A stretch of 64,000 nt of DNA from Catonella morbi ATCC 51271 (GTDB taxonomy: Bacteria > Bacillota > Clostridia > Lachnospirales > Lachnospiraceae), in assembly GCF_000160035.2 (NCBI RefSeq), contig NZ_KI535367.1, positions 124,001-188,000 of the forward strand. Reading direction: 5' to 3'. Shown here piece by piece: positions 25,245-34,325 of this stretch. The position numbers were made by a program, and so were the translations under genes. Every line of letters starts with the position of its first letter. The stretch's first letter is position 1. A model generated the notes under the pieces. The model saw only the letters and a list, made by a program, of their open reading frames with translations. It was not told the DNA's origin and searched no databases.

Positions 25245-26439
25245 AAGGAAAGGCATTGAGCAGGGCTTCTATCTCATTTCTTGAGGCTTGCGCAAAGCCC
25301 TGTATCATTTCTTTTTTACCGCCGCCCTTAGCGTTTAAGCCTTCTTTTAATTTAGCTTGAACTAAAACAGAATCAAGGTTATTGCTGCCGATAAGGTAGG
25401 AATAGCCTTTTTTGTCATTTCCTGATAATATGCCGCAGTAGTTATCCCTTTTGCTTATGAGATAGTTAAGGGCTTCCCTCTGGCTCTTAGGATTGATTTC
25501 ATCAGCAAAAATAAGTGAGGGAGAGCCATCAGGCAAATTATCAATTTCAGAAATAAGGAGATTTCTGTTAACCTCTCTAAGCTTATTTTTAAGCTCATCC
25601 CTCTCATTCTTTAATAAGGTAACAGTATTTACTATCTCGCCCTGTTCTGCAGAAAGCAGGGATTTAAGTTCTCCCATCTGTGCATAAATGCTGTTAAAAT
25701 ATTCCAAAGCCCTGAAGCCGCATAGGATGGAAAGCCTTGTCCCGCCCTTATAGCGTACGGAAGATATTACCTTCATTAAGCCGATCTCTCCGGTTTGCTT
25801 TACATGAGGGCAGCAGCAGGCACAGATATCAACACCTTTAATTTCCACAATTCTTATATCACCGCTTAATTCTGACTTACATCTGTAATCAATATCCTTA
25901 AGCTCATTTTCATTAGGATAATAACAGGTTATGCTGATATTTTGGGCTATGACCCTGTTCGTCTCAAATTCGATTTCAGCCACCTGCTCAGGTGTCAGAT
26001 ATCCGCTGTAATCCATAGTTACATTATTGTCAGAGAGATGGAAACCTACATTTTCAAACCCGTATTTTCTGTGAACTATACCTGAAAAAATATGCTCGGC
26101 ACTATGTTGCTGCATATTTGAAAACCGATGAGTCCAATCAATCATGCCGGCAATTTCAATACCTATAAGGCTGTCGGGTTGAAGAGGAAGTTCAGAACGT
26201 ATAATATGGGTTATAACATCCTCGTTATCTATGATGACTCTTTCTACTGTTGTAGTAGAATCCCCTGTTTTTATACTTCCTTTGTCACAGGACTGACCAC
26301 CTGCTTCAGGGAAGAAAAGAGTTTGGTCAAGCACTAACTCATATAGATTATTCTCTCGGACAATAGAGGAAATTTTTATAATTTTAGCCGTAAATTCTGT
26401 TTCATAAGGCAGGTTATCGTAAAGTTTAACAGTTGACAT
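25237..26439 (-). CDS. Alanyl-tRNA editing protein (AlaX-like, with DHHA1 domain)
   Basis: The 400-residue trans-editing enzyme hydrolyses Ser- or Gly-tRNA-Ala made by mistake. The zinc site is visible: QQHSAEHIFS (HxxxH) and CACCCPHVKQTG (CxxxH). Residues about 270-400 form a coiled coil and a DHHA1 domain ending GGGKKEMIQGFAQ. The length matches the long AlaX class. It converges on the GNAT gene with an eight-base overlap and is divergent from the esterase at 26674. Confidence 0.9.
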   Translation of the reverse strand: MSTVKLYDNLPYETEFTAKIIKISSIVRENNLYELVLDQTLFFPEAGGQSCDKGSIKTGDSTTTVERVIIDNEDVITHIIRSELPLQPDSLIGIEIAGMIDWTHRFSNMQQHSAEHIFSGIVHRKYGFENVGFHLSDNNVTMDYSGYLTPEQVAEIEFETNRVIAQNISITCYYPNENELKDIDYRCKSELSGDIRIVEIKGVDICACCCPHVKQTGEIGLMKVISSVRYKGGTRLSILCGFRALEYFNSIYAQMGELKSLLSAEQGEIVNTVTLLKNERDELKNKLREVNRNLLISEIDNLPDGSPSLIFADEINPKSQREALNYLISKRDNYCGILSGNDKKGYSYLIGSNNLDSVLVQAKLKEGLNAKGGGKKEMIQGFAQASRNEIEALLNAFPFN

Positions 26440-26673
26440 AAGTATTCCTTTCAGATAATTAATAGATTGATATGAATAACATTATAAGCGGGTGTAAGAA
26501 GTATCTGACAGCACTTGATACCGGTTTGCTACAGCTTTGCTTCGCGCAATCATTGCAAAAATATTTGTAATCAGCTAATTTTTGCGAAAAAAAATGGCTA
26601 CTCAGTCATATCTTTTACACTTGTATCATATTATAATGATATAATAACAAAAATACCAGTAATAGGAGGAAAT

Positions 26674-27354
26674 ATGTTTGAAAAATCAGAATTAAACGGT
26701 AAAAACATATTAAGATATTGCAGAAACTATCCGAAATATATTTTGGTGCAGTTTATAGATGAAAATGACGAGGCAGGGCTTGAAGAAGAGGTAAGCCATA
26801 TTATGGCTGACACAGAAAAGGATTTTGCCTTTATCGGAATAAGGACACAGGATTGGAACAATGAGCTGTCTCCGTGGAAAGCAGAACCGGTATTCGGAAA
26901 AGAAGGTTTTGGAGGAGAAGCCGTGAAAAATCTTAACTTTTTGAAAGACAGTTTTCTTAAGCTGAGAGAAATCTGCGGTTTGCATAAGGAGGTTCCTTTA
27001 ATACTGGGAGGTTATTCTCTTGCAGGCTTGTTTGCGCTATGGGCAGGCTATGAAACAGAAGGTTTTGCCGGGATAGCTGCAGCTTCACCTTCGGTGTGGT
27101 TTGACGGGTGGACAGAGTATATAGCTGACAGAAAATTTAATGCCGATATAGTTTACCTGAGTCTGGGCGATAAAGAGGCAAAAACTAAAAATAAAAGAAT
27201 GGCTGAGGTTGAAAATTCTATAAAAATGCAGTATAATGAATATTCAAAGCAAGAAGGTCTGAAACGTATATTAGAATGGAACGAAGGTAACCACTTTAAA
27301 GAGGTTCCTATACGGATGGCTAAAGGCTTTGGCTGGATTCTGAATAATATTTAA
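26674..27354 (+). CDS. Alpha/beta hydrolase (putative esterase)
   Basis: The protein has 226 residues from the ATG at 26674 (AGGAGG site). The nucleophile elbow is GGYSLAGLFAL, with downstream GDKEAKTK and a late EGNHFKE supplying the likely catalytic His. It is short and cytoplasmic, and not closely related to the two large esterases at 3198 and 5507. The 235-bp gap to the divergent AlaX gene holds AT-rich promoter-like sequence and a loose hairpin (GCAAAAAT...ATTTTTGC) near 26555-26590. The substrate is unknown. Confidence 0.78.
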   Translation: MFEKSELNGKNILRYCRNYPKYILVQFIDENDEAGLEEEVSHIMADTEKDFAFIGIRTQDWNNELSPWKAEPVFGKEGFGGEAVKNLNFLKDSFLKLREICGLHKEVPLILGGYSLAGLFALWAGYETEGFAGIAAASPSVWFDGWTEYIADRKFNADIVYLSLGDKEAKTKNKRMAEVENSIKMQYNEYSKQEGLKRILEWNEGNHFKEVPIRMAKGFGWILNNI

Positions 27355-27459
27355 AATATAGTTGATAAAGTCTGCAATTCCTAGTAAAATAGATATGGGT
27401 TGTGAAGATAATCTTCTGAATTCAGATTTTTTTAAAAATGTGTGAAAGGAAGTATAATA

Positions 27460-27819
27460 ATGGCTAAAAGAGTATTGGTAGTGGATGATGCAGCTTTCAT
27501 GAGAATGATGCTTAAGGACATCCTGTCTAAGAACGGATATGAAGTTGTAGGTGAGGGTGTTAACGGAAACGACGGATTTGAAAAGTACAAAGAGTTGAAG
27601 CCTGACATTGTTACTCTTGATATCACAATGCCTGAATGTGACGGCTTACAGTGCCTCAAGAAGATTAAAGAATTTGATGCCGCTGCAAATGTAGTTATGT
27701 GTTCTGCAATGGGACAGCAGGCGATGGTTATTGAGTCTATTCAGAGCGGAGCCAAGGACTTTATTGTTAAGCCTTTCCAGCAGGATAGAGTATTGGAATC
27801 CCTCGCTAAAATTAAATAA
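27460..27819 (+). CDS. cheY: CheY-type single-domain response regulator
   Basis: The 119-residue receiver domain has an acid pocket Asp9-Asp10 (VVDDAAF), phospho-acceptor Asp54 (VTLDITMP), Ser82 in the switch position (VVMCSAMG) and Lys104 (IVKPF). There is no output domain. It most resembles the CheY of flagellated Gram-positives, but no other chemotaxis gene is nearby. The start at 27460 follows AAAGGA; an upstream in-frame start at 27442 would absorb that site. Confidence 0.88.
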   Translation: MAKRVLVVDDAAFMRMMLKDILSKNGYEVVGEGVNGNDGFEKYKELKPDIVTLDITMPECDGLQCLKKIKEFDAAANVVMCSAMGQQAMVIESIQSGAKDFIVKPFQQDRVLESLAKIK

Positions 27820-27863
27820 GACCGATTAAATATTAATGAGACTTAATATATGGTAAAATAAAT

Positions 27864-27904
27864 AAACTAAGGCTGTTTTCTGTTATGGAAGATAGTCTTA
27901 GTTT
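27864..27904 (+). terminator. Terminator of cheY
   Basis: AAACTAAG (27864-27871) pairs with CTTAGTTT (27897-27904) with an imperfect inner stem; GTTGTCT follows. Confidence 0.55.
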
Positions 27905-27923
27905 GTTGTCTAAATAAGGGGGA

Positions 27924-27958
27924 AATACAAAAAAATAAAAGAACAGGACTGTTCTTTT
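27924..27958 (-). terminator. Terminator of tRNA-Gly (minus strand)
   Basis: AAAAGAACAG (27937-27946) and CTGTTCTTTT (27949-27958) form a perfect stem. On the minus strand it is followed by ATTTTTTTG. It lies 22 bp past the tRNA 3' end. Confidence 0.75.
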
Positions 27959-27980
27959 AAGAAAGGTAAGCATATAAAAA

Positions 27981-28051
27981 AGCAGATGACGGGAATCGAA
28001 CCCGCCTCTCAACCTTGGGAAGGTCGCATTCTACCGATGAACTACATCTGC
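27981..28051 (-). tRNA. tRNA-Gly (anticodon CCC)
   Basis: A 71-base cloverleaf on the minus strand: acceptor GCAGATG with CATCTGC, anticodon arm CGACC-TTCCCAA-GGTTG (anticodon CCC) and T arm GCGGG-TTCGATT-CCCGT. CCA is not encoded. The sequence around 28035 gives a normal short D arm. Confidence 0.95.
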
Positions 28052-28157
28052 TTTACACTTGTACTGTCTCATTATACTACTAAGTATGTATGATGTAAAG
28101 CTGATATTTTTGAAAGATGTATATAGAAAGCAGGCCGGAAGGAAGTAAATACGCTAT

Positions 28158-29129
28158 ATGAAAGATTGTACTATAAGTTTTGCGCCTATGGAAGGAATAA
28201 CGGGAAGGATATTCAGAAAAACTTTTAATAAGTACTTCAAAGGAGTGAATGACTACTATACTCCGTTTATTACTCCAAAGGAAAAAAGAGGGCTGGACAA
28301 GAAAGATATAAAGGAACTGGCTCCGGAAAATAATGAAGGAATAACTATAATTCCGCAAATACTTTCAAATTCGGCAGAAGCCTTCAACCTTGCGGCAGAG
28401 AAGCTTATGAGGCTTGGTTATAAAGAAGTAAACCTGAATCTTGGCTGCCCGTCAGGGACTGTGGTTAATAAGGGGAGAGGCTCGGGAGCTTTAAAAGACC
28501 TCGACAGTCTTGAGAAGCTTTTGACGCTTATCTACTCTAAGTCCGCTAATACCGGGCTTAAGATATCCGTAAAAACGAGAATAGGCTATGAAAAGGCGGA
28601 AGAATTTGAAAATATTCTTTCGTTATATAAGAAGTTTCCGGTTGAAAAGTTAATCATACATCCAAGAAGCAGAACAGAATTTTATAAGGGAGAGGTTCAC
28701 AAAGAAAGCTTTGCACTTGCGGTTGATGAATATCTAAAAATTGGGGCTGCAGACAGACTTTGCTTTAACGGAGAGCTTAATACAGTAGCCGATATAAAGA
28801 ATTTAAATGAGGAATTTCCTGATATAAGTCGTATAATGATAGGCAGGGGATTGCTCAGGCATCCGTTTTTAATAGAGGGTGTTTTAGAAAAAGAGAGTGA
28901 AGACAGGAAGGTAAGACTTAAAAATTATTTAGATGAACTGTTTTATACGTATTTTACGGAATTTAACGGAAGTCCTGCTGCAGTTCTTAAAATGAAAGAA
29001 CTCTGGTATTATATAAAAGAAAGCTTTAGAGACTGCGAAGATTATATCAAAGATATCAGGAAGGCTAAGAATGCCGCGGAGTATAGGGCGGCAGTCAATG
29101 TACTCTTTTCTAATTGTGATGTAAAGTAA
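28158..29129 (+). CDS. dus: tRNA-dihydrouridine synthase
   Basis: The 323-residue FMN enzyme reduces uridines in tRNA D-loops. Seen are FAPMEGITGRIFR (FMN-binding start), the catalytic Cys in NLGCPSGTV, the KTRIG strand and the late IMIGRGLLRHPF. The CPS variant and GRGSGAL motif are typical of a Clostridial branch of Dus. The length is usual. It is divergent from the tRNA-Gly gene and probably transcribed alone. Confidence 0.9.
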   Translation: MKDCTISFAPMEGITGRIFRKTFNKYFKGVNDYYTPFITPKEKRGLDKKDIKELAPENNEGITIIPQILSNSAEAFNLAAEKLMRLGYKEVNLNLGCPSGTVVNKGRGSGALKDLDSLEKLLTLIYSKSANTGLKISVKTRIGYEKAEEFENILSLYKKFPVEKLIIHPRSRTEFYKGEVHKESFALAVDEYLKIGAADRLCFNGELNTVADIKNLNEEFPDISRIMIGRGLLRHPFLIEGVLEKESEDRKVRLKNYLDELFYTYFTEFNGSPAAVLKMKELWYYIKESFRDCEDYIKDIRKAKNAAEYRAAVNVLFSNCDVK

Positions 29130-29234
29130 ACTTAATAATTACTGTATAATCTTGCTATTAGCGGACTGTTATGATAATCTTAAAATGAATTTGTGATTGT
29201 GAATAATCTGACAAGTAAAGCAGGGAGGTAGAAT

Positions 29235-30443
29235 ATGGCGAAGATAGAGATGAAAACTCCGTTGGTTGAGATGGATGGAGATGAGATGACAAGGGTAATC
29301 TGGAAGATGATAAAAGATGAACTCATCCATCCGTTTATTAATCTAAAATCAGAATACTATGATTTGGGGCTTAAATACCGTAACGAAACAAATGATAAGG
29401 TGACAGCTGAGTCTGCACAGGCCACGCTTAAATACGGGGTTGCGGTAAAGTGTGCAACTATTACCCCCAATGCAGCCAGAGTAAAAGAATACGAACTGAA
29501 GGAAATGTGGAAGAGCCCAAACGGAACTATCAGGGCTATGCTGGACGGAACTGTATTCAGAACTCCTATCCTTGTAAAAGGAATAGAGCCTTATGTACGC
29601 ACATGGAAAGAGCCTATCACCATTGCCCGCCATGCTTACGGAGATGTATATAAAAATGCTGAGATTAAGGTAAACGTACCCGGCAAGGCTGAACTTGTGT
29701 TTACGGCAGAGAACGGGACAGAAACCAGAGAACTGATACACGAATTTAAGGGAGCGGGTGTAATTCAAGGTATACACAACTTAAATTCTTCCATAGAGAG
29801 CTTTGCGAGAGCCTGCTTTGAATATGCATTAGAGCTTAAGGTTGACCTTTGGTTTTCCTCAAAGGATACCATTTCCAAGAAGTATGACCATACATTTAAG
29901 GACATATTTGAAGAAATATATGAAAAGGATTATAAGGAAAAGTTTAAGAACAAAGGAATTACCTATTTTTACACCCTTATAGATGATGCGGTAGCAAGGG
30001 TAGTAAGAAGTGAGGGAGGCTTCCTCTGGGCTTGTAAAAACTATGACGGAGATGTAATGAGTGATATGCTCGCTACAGCCTTTGGCTCGCTTTCCATGAT
30101 GACTTCGGTTCTTGTCTCTCCGAAAGGTGTTTGGGAGTATGAAGCCGCACATGGAACTGTTCAGAGACATTATTATAAATACCTCAAAGGAGAAACCACC
30201 TCTACAAACTCCATAGCTACAATCTTTGCCTGGAGCGGAGCACTCAGAAAAAGAGGGGAATTGGACGGAATTAACGAACTTGTAAATTTTGCGGATATGC
30301 TTGAAAAGGCAGTGATTGATACGGTGGAAAGCGGTACAATGACTAAGGACTTGGCAGATATTACAACATTTAAGAATGTAGAAGTGGCTGATACAGAAGA
30401 ATTTATAAAGGCTATCAGAACCAAGCTTGAAAATTTATTCTAA
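29235..30443 (+). CDS. icd: NADP-dependent isocitrate dehydrogenase
   Basis: The 402-residue enzyme oxidises isocitrate to 2-oxoglutarate with NADP. It belongs to the dimeric eukaryote-like subfamily ([48 protein letters not shown]), not the shorter E. coli type. The substrate-binding [16 protein letters not shown] region and metal-binding Asp region ([11 protein letters not shown]) are present. GGGAGGT precedes the ATG. With proC next, it may serve glutamate/proline supply rather than a full TCA cycle. Confidence 0.95.
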   Translation: MAKIEMKTPLVEMDGDEMTRVIWKMIKDELIHPFINLKSEYYDLGLKYRNETNDKVTAESAQATLKYGVAVKCATITPNAARVKEYELKEMWKSPNGTIRAMLDGTVFRTPILVKGIEPYVRTWKEPITIARHAYGDVYKNAEIKVNVPGKAELVFTAENGTETRELIHEFKGAGVIQGIHNLNSSIESFARACFEYALELKVDLWFSSKDTISKKYDHTFKDIFEEIYEKDYKEKFKNKGITYFYTLIDDAVARVVRSEGGFLWACKNYDGDVMSDMLATAFGSLSMMTSVLVSPKGVWEYEAAHGTVQRHYYKYLKGETTSTNSIATIFAWSGALRKRGELDGINELVNFADMLEKAVIDTVESGTMTKDLADITTFKNVEVADTEEFIKAIRTKLENLF

Positions 30444-30483
30444 ATTATTCATTGAATATCTTGTGACCGAGGCATGAATAATT
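30443..30483. repeat. Dispersed palindromic repeat, family 1, copy C
   Basis: AATTATTCAT and ATGAATAATT close a 41-bp palindrome with centre TTGTGACCGA, beginning at the icd stop codon and lying 36 bp before proC. Confidence 0.65.
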
Positions 30484-30519
30484 TGGGATTATTATAAATA
30501 AATCTAAGGAGCAGACGGT

Positions 30520-31299
30520 ATGAAAATAGGCTTTATAGGGATGGGCAACATGGCTCAGGCACTTGCATCAGGCTTTACAAAATATGCCAAAGTAAAGGTT
30601 CACAGCTTAAAAGCATTTGCACCAAACCAAATCAAACTTAAAGAGAATGCGGATAAAATAGGTTTTACACCTGTAGCTACTTTGACGGAACTTGTAGAAG
30701 GCTCGGATATTATAATTTTAGCCTGCAAGCCATATCAGATGGATACAGTTCTTGATGAGATTAGGGACTTATTGAAAGGGAAGGCTGTAATATCTGTTGT
30801 GTTGGGCTGGAATTTAAAAAAATGGCAGTCAGAACAGATAAATGGTGCCAGATTTCAGTTTGTAATGCCAAACATCTCTGTTGCAGCCGGTGAAGGAGTG
30901 CTTCTATTTGAAGAGGAAAATTCCCTGTTTGCAGGCGAAAGAACTGATATGATGAGGCTTTTTGAAAGTGTGGGACTTGTTACGGAACTTCCCGCAAAAC
31001 TTATGGGTATAGGAGGTACTATATCAGGCTGCGGACCTGCCTTTGTCAATCTGTTTATAGAAGCCTATGCAGATGCGGCGGTAAAATATGGAATTTCAAG
31101 AGAAATAGCCTATAAGCTTGTATCTGCTACAGTAATGGGTTCTGCGAGGTTGCAGCTTATGTCGGGTGAACATCCTGCTGTACTCAAGGACAAGGTATGC
31201 TCACCGGGAGGGAGTACAATTAAAGGAGTAACCACACTTGAGAGAGAAGGCTTTAGAAGGGCTTGCCAGTTATCGGTTGACGAAATTATGAAAAACTGA
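30520..31299 (+). CDS. proC: Pyrroline-5-carboxylate reductase
   Basis: The 259-residue enzyme performs the last step of proline synthesis, reducing P5C with NAD(P)H. Seen are the Rossmann motif IGFIGMGNMAQAL, MPNISVAAGEG, the substrate region GCGPAFVNLFIEAYADAA and the signature SPGGSTIKGVTTLE. It starts with ATG after CTAAGGAGC. It converges on the transglutaminase gene, with a MITE-like hairpin between them. Confidence 0.94.
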   Translation: MKIGFIGMGNMAQALASGFTKYAKVKVHSLKAFAPNQIKLKENADKIGFTPVATLTELVEGSDIIILACKPYQMDTVLDEIRDLLKGKAVISVVLGWNLKKWQSEQINGARFQFVMPNISVAAGEGVLLFEEENSLFAGERTDMMRLFESVGLVTELPAKLMGIGGTISGCGPAFVNLFIEAYADAAVKYGISREIAYKLVSATVMGSARLQLMSGEHPAVLKDKVCSPGGSTIKGVTTLEREGFRRACQLSVDEIMKN

Positions 31300-31360
31300 T
31301 TTATATTTAAGATAATTTAGAATTTTCCCAATATCTGATTTCCGGTGTTTTACTAAATTA

Positions 31361-31464
31361 AAGAGGCTGTCGCATTAAGAATGAGATACATAAAAAACAG
31401 TGATATTTTGATGACAAATTTACTGTATCCTATTGTACTTTTACTTATTGCGACAGCCCCTCTT
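31361..31464. mobile_element. MITE-like 104-bp element doubling as bidirectional terminator
   Basis: The left end AAGAGGCTGTCGCATTAAG (31361-31379) and right end (31444-31464), read inverted, differ only by a two-base insertion and one mismatch. About 64 AT-rich bases lie between, with no gene. Ends of the GAGGCTGTCGCA type occur in several IS families, so a small non-autonomous element is plausible. It lies between two convergent genes and would fold into a strong hairpin on either strand. No clear target duplication is visible. Confidence 0.5.
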
Positions 31465-31499
31465 GTGTTAAAATTAGTTTTTAATCAAATAATTTTGGT

Positions 31500-33182
31500 T
31501 TAGATACTGTCATCAAGCTTGAAGCTGCCTTCATAATCTTCAGGTGCTTCTTCTGTATACTTATTGTTCCAGAGTCTGTCTTCACGGTCAGTCCACAGAG
31601 TTTTTTCAGACTTGAGGAAGTTGTAATAAACATACATAGATGAATTCTGGTCAGGAGTGTGATAGAAATAACTTCCATGGTAAGAATCAAGGTAATACCA
31701 TTTTCCGTCAATCTTTACCTGGTTCCAGGCATGATTCATTCTTCTGTCAAATACCTCTGTATCCATTTCGCCTAATACTTTTTGGATATAAGCCTTTTTT
31801 GTTGAAGGACTTATATACATTAATAAAATTCCCGGAACAAATTTGGATTCAAGTCCGGCTCTTTCGGCAATACGGTTGTAAGCCATAGCATATCCTTCAC
31901 AGACTCCCGCATTTCCGAGGAGAACAGATGAGTAGTTATATACATTATATCCCCACTGTTTCTGTCCTGAATTAGGTGTAGGATATTTAACTAAATAATC
32001 ATAGATGATTTTTGCCTTCTCAAGGTCAGTTTTATTTGTAAGGTCATATTTTGCAATAATCTCATCAACCTTATCTTCTGATTTAGCCATCTGATCAGAA
32101 CTGAGATGATAAGTGATTCCCATTACATATCTGTATACGCCCGGAGTAGAGGTTTCTTCCTTTCTTACGTCTTCTCTTCCTGTCCAATATCTTGCAAGTC
32201 TTAAAAGACCGGCATCGGTTGTCTTATTCCAGAACTCGTTGTAAATCTTATCTACATCGCTTTCTGTAGCAAAGAACTCAATAGCAAGATTATGTCTGTA
32301 TACGTTTTTGATAATGAACTCTTTAAGTGCTTCCGGTCTGTTGGCGAAATCGACATTAGTATAGGTGAGCTTTTTGTTTGGAACAGCTTTTTCACTAATG
32401 AATTCTTTTAAAGTCTTAGCCTCATCAGTTTTTTCATATCTAAATACAATTTCATTGTTCTCAACATCTAAGGTGAGCTCTTTTGCAGCTTCTTCAGGTT
32501 TGATATACTTGTCGATATCAATAGCTGTTTCGCTGACTTTATCGCCTACAAAACCAAGCTTTGTGACAGAAGATGCAATTTCAACATCGTTTGTATCAAC
32601 ATATCTGATTTTATACTTAGCCTGAACTTTTGTATCCTCATCAATCTTTTTGATTTCTTCAAAGAGGCTGTTCACTTCTTTTTCTGTAAAAGCTTTATCA
32701 ATCTGAGCCTTATAATCATTTTTCTCATAAAGAGGTGCTTTTTTCAGACTGTCAATATTCGCTTTGGTAAGTGCCTTAAGATTGTTAAGGGCTTCCATAT
32801 CTATCTTCCTGTATTTGAATACGATAGGTTCATTTCCCTTTGCCTTAAGGGTAAGAGTCTGTACGTTTTCTGACACTAATTCATAACCTTTAAGCTTTGG
32901 AGCCTTTTCAGTTACAACTTCTCCGGAAAATGCAAGTTTTCTAACTACATATCTTACATTTTTACCGTCAACTTCATTGATACACTTTATCGCATAGACA
33001 ACCTGAACTTTCTTTTCAGGCACAACTACAGGAATGGAGTTGAGTATCTGTGCGGAATTTGGTGTGTTTGATATTTCCTGCGCACTGACTTTATCTGCAT
33101 CAAAGATAAATGCGGAGGATAGAAGGGTTAGTGCCAGGAATAGGCTCTGCGCTCTTAAGAGCCATTTGTTACGGGTGTTCAT
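31500..33182 (-). CDS. Secreted transglutaminase-like protein with MucBP-like repeats
   Basis: The 560-residue protein has a signal peptide (LLRAQSLFLALTLLSSAFIF, cleavage near VSAQE). Two MucBP-like beta repeats follow (about 55-130 and 195-255), each ending in IVFKY or IVFRYEK, then a helical middle region and a transglutaminase/protease core with Cys428 (NAGVCEGYA), His484 (NHAWNQV) and Asp499 (YLDSYHG). No LPXTG or other anchor is seen at the C-terminus. The triad is complete, so it may be a peptidase or crosslinking enzyme at the cell surface. The start has an AAAAAGGAG site. Confidence 0.82.
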   Translation of the reverse strand: MNTRNKWLLRAQSLFLALTLLSSAFIFDADKVSAQEISNTPNSAQILNSIPVVVPEKKVQVVYAIKCINEVDGKNVRYVVRKLAFSGEVVTEKAPKLKGYELVSENVQTLTLKAKGNEPIVFKYRKIDMEALNNLKALTKANIDSLKKAPLYEKNDYKAQIDKAFTEKEVNSLFEEIKKIDEDTKVQAKYKIRYVDTNDVEIASSVTKLGFVGDKVSETAIDIDKYIKPEEAAKELTLDVENNEIVFRYEKTDEAKTLKEFISEKAVPNKKLTYTNVDFANRPEALKEFIIKNVYRHNLAIEFFATESDVDKIYNEFWNKTTDAGLLRLARYWTGREDVRKEETSTPGVYRYVMGITYHLSSDQMAKSEDKVDEIIAKYDLTNKTDLEKAKIIYDYLVKYPTPNSGQKQWGYNVYNYSSVLLGNAGVCEGYAMAYNRIAERAGLESKFVPGILLMYISPSTKKAYIQKVLGEMDTEVFDRRMNHAWNQVKIDGKWYYLDSYHGSYFYHTPDQNSSMYVYYNFLKSEKTLWTDREDRLWNNKYTEEAPEDYEGSFKLDDSI

Positions 33183-33347
33183 AATAGTTCTCCTTTTTAA
33201 TAATATTTCAGCAGTAGTTTTAATTTACTGCCGGCAAAGCTGCAAAGGAGATTATACAGATAAATTTACTATATTGTCAACAGGTTTTTATAAAATTATT
33301 ATAATTATTCTGATTATTTTAATAATTTTGTGAACAGACAGTAAAAT

Positions 33348-33388
33348 ATATGGCTCTCATACCGGGATAATTAGGATGAGAGCCATAT
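33348..33388 (-). terminator. Terminator of the glutathione peroxidase gene
   Basis: ATATGGCTCTCAT (33348-33360) pairs perfectly with ATGAGAGCCATAT (33376-33388) around a 15-base loop; on the minus strand TTTTAC follows. It ends transcription from 33442-33975. Confidence 0.7.
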
Positions 33389-33441
33389 ACTTATTTATAT
33401 TTATAGGAGTGAATAAAAAGAAAACTTAGTTATAATCAAAA

Positions 33442-33975
33442 TTACAGAAGCTTTTTAACGTAAGCATCCATATCTTCGCTTGTAATAGTCGGAGAAAATC
33501 TCTCAACCACATTTCCTTCTCTATCAATTAAGAATTTTGTGAAATTCCAGTTAATTTCACTGCCCGGGAAAACCTGTCCGAGACTTGCAAGCTTTTCAAG
33601 TAAACCTGCTGTAGCCTCATTGGTTACTTCCTCAGGCTTCTGCTCTTTAAGGTATTTGAAAAGAGGATATGCATTCGGTCCGTTTACCTCAAGCTTTTCA
33701 AAATTCTCAAAGGTAACACCGTAGTTTACCATGCAGAACTTAACGGTCTCTTTTCCGTCCTCGGGATTCTGATCAAGGAACTGTCCGCAAGGGAAGCCTA
33801 TTATTTCAAATCCGTCTTTGTTATACTTCTGATATAATTTTTCAAGATCCTCCAGCTGAGGTGTGAGACCGCAGCCTGTAGCTATATTAACTATAAGAAG
33901 AACCTTGCCTTTGTATTCTGAAAGAGAGGTTGTGCTGCCCTCTACATTCTTTACGCTAAAATCATAAACGCTCAT
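33442..33975 (-). CDS. Glutathione peroxidase family protein (Cys type)
   Basis: The protein has 177 residues from the ATG at 33975, chosen because AAGGAGG lies just upstream and the protein then begins like other family members (MSVYDFSVKNVEG). The peroxidatic residue is Cys35 in NIATGCGLTPQ (Cys, not selenocysteine); GFPCGQF supplies the Gln and INWNFTKFLID the Trp/Asn of the active site. Bacterial members generally use thioredoxin to reduce peroxides. It is a single gene with a promoter at 34037-34065 and a terminator at 33348. Confidence 0.92.
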   Translation of the reverse strand: MSVYDFSVKNVEGSTTSLSEYKGKVLLIVNIATGCGLTPQLEDLEKLYQKYNKDGFEIIGFPCGQFLDQNPEDGKETVKFCMVNYGVTFENFEKLEVNGPNAYPLFKYLKEQKPEEVTNEATAGLLEKLASLGQVFPGSEINWNFTKFLIDREGNVVERFSPTITSEDMDAYVKKLL

Positions 33976-34325
33976 ATTTTTTACCTCCTTGCCGTAAAAG
34001 CTGATAAGCAACAATTTGTGATAAGTAAATGATAGCAGTTTATAAAAAATAATACTACATGTAAAATAACTAAAATTGTGCACAATTTAATTGAATCATT
34101 TGTATAAATTTAAAAACATAGATGTTTGCGGAATGACTTGCCATAAATGATGAAGATTGGTAGAATTATAATAAGGTTGTCTAACATTTGCAAAATGTCA
34201 GACTATTTTAAGGGTATTTCAATTTATTAATAAAAAGCTTATAATATAGGTTAAATTATTCACGAAACTCCTATTAAGGTATCGTGATAAAATATTAATA
34301 TATGGGCTGAAGGTGGAGATGGTTT
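33976..34325. promoter_or_regulatory. Divergent intergenic region gpx / PucR-like
   Basis: For the minus strand, TTTACA (34065-34060), 17 bases and TAAACT (34042-34037) form a likely peroxidase promoter, with a perfect 12-bp palindrome ATTGTGCACAAT (34075-34086) just upstream, a candidate operator. For the plus strand, TTTCAA (34217) -17- TATAAT (34240) may serve the regulator gene. A hairpin GTCT-ACATTT-AAAATGT-AGAC lies at 34179-34203, and the family-1 repeat copy D follows at 34254. Confidence 0.45.
34254..34290. repeat. Dispersed palindromic repeat, family 1, copy D (degenerate)
   Basis: AATTATTCACGAAAC matches the left end of copy B exactly; the right end is reduced to ATCGTGATAA. It lies in the 5' leader of the gene at 34326. 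Confidence 0.5.

Noticed and set aside
29201-29210. Isolated GTGAATAATC near icd as a family-1 repeat copy
   Set aside because: Only one ten-base arm with a mismatch and no partner arm; too short to separate from chance in AT-rich DNA.
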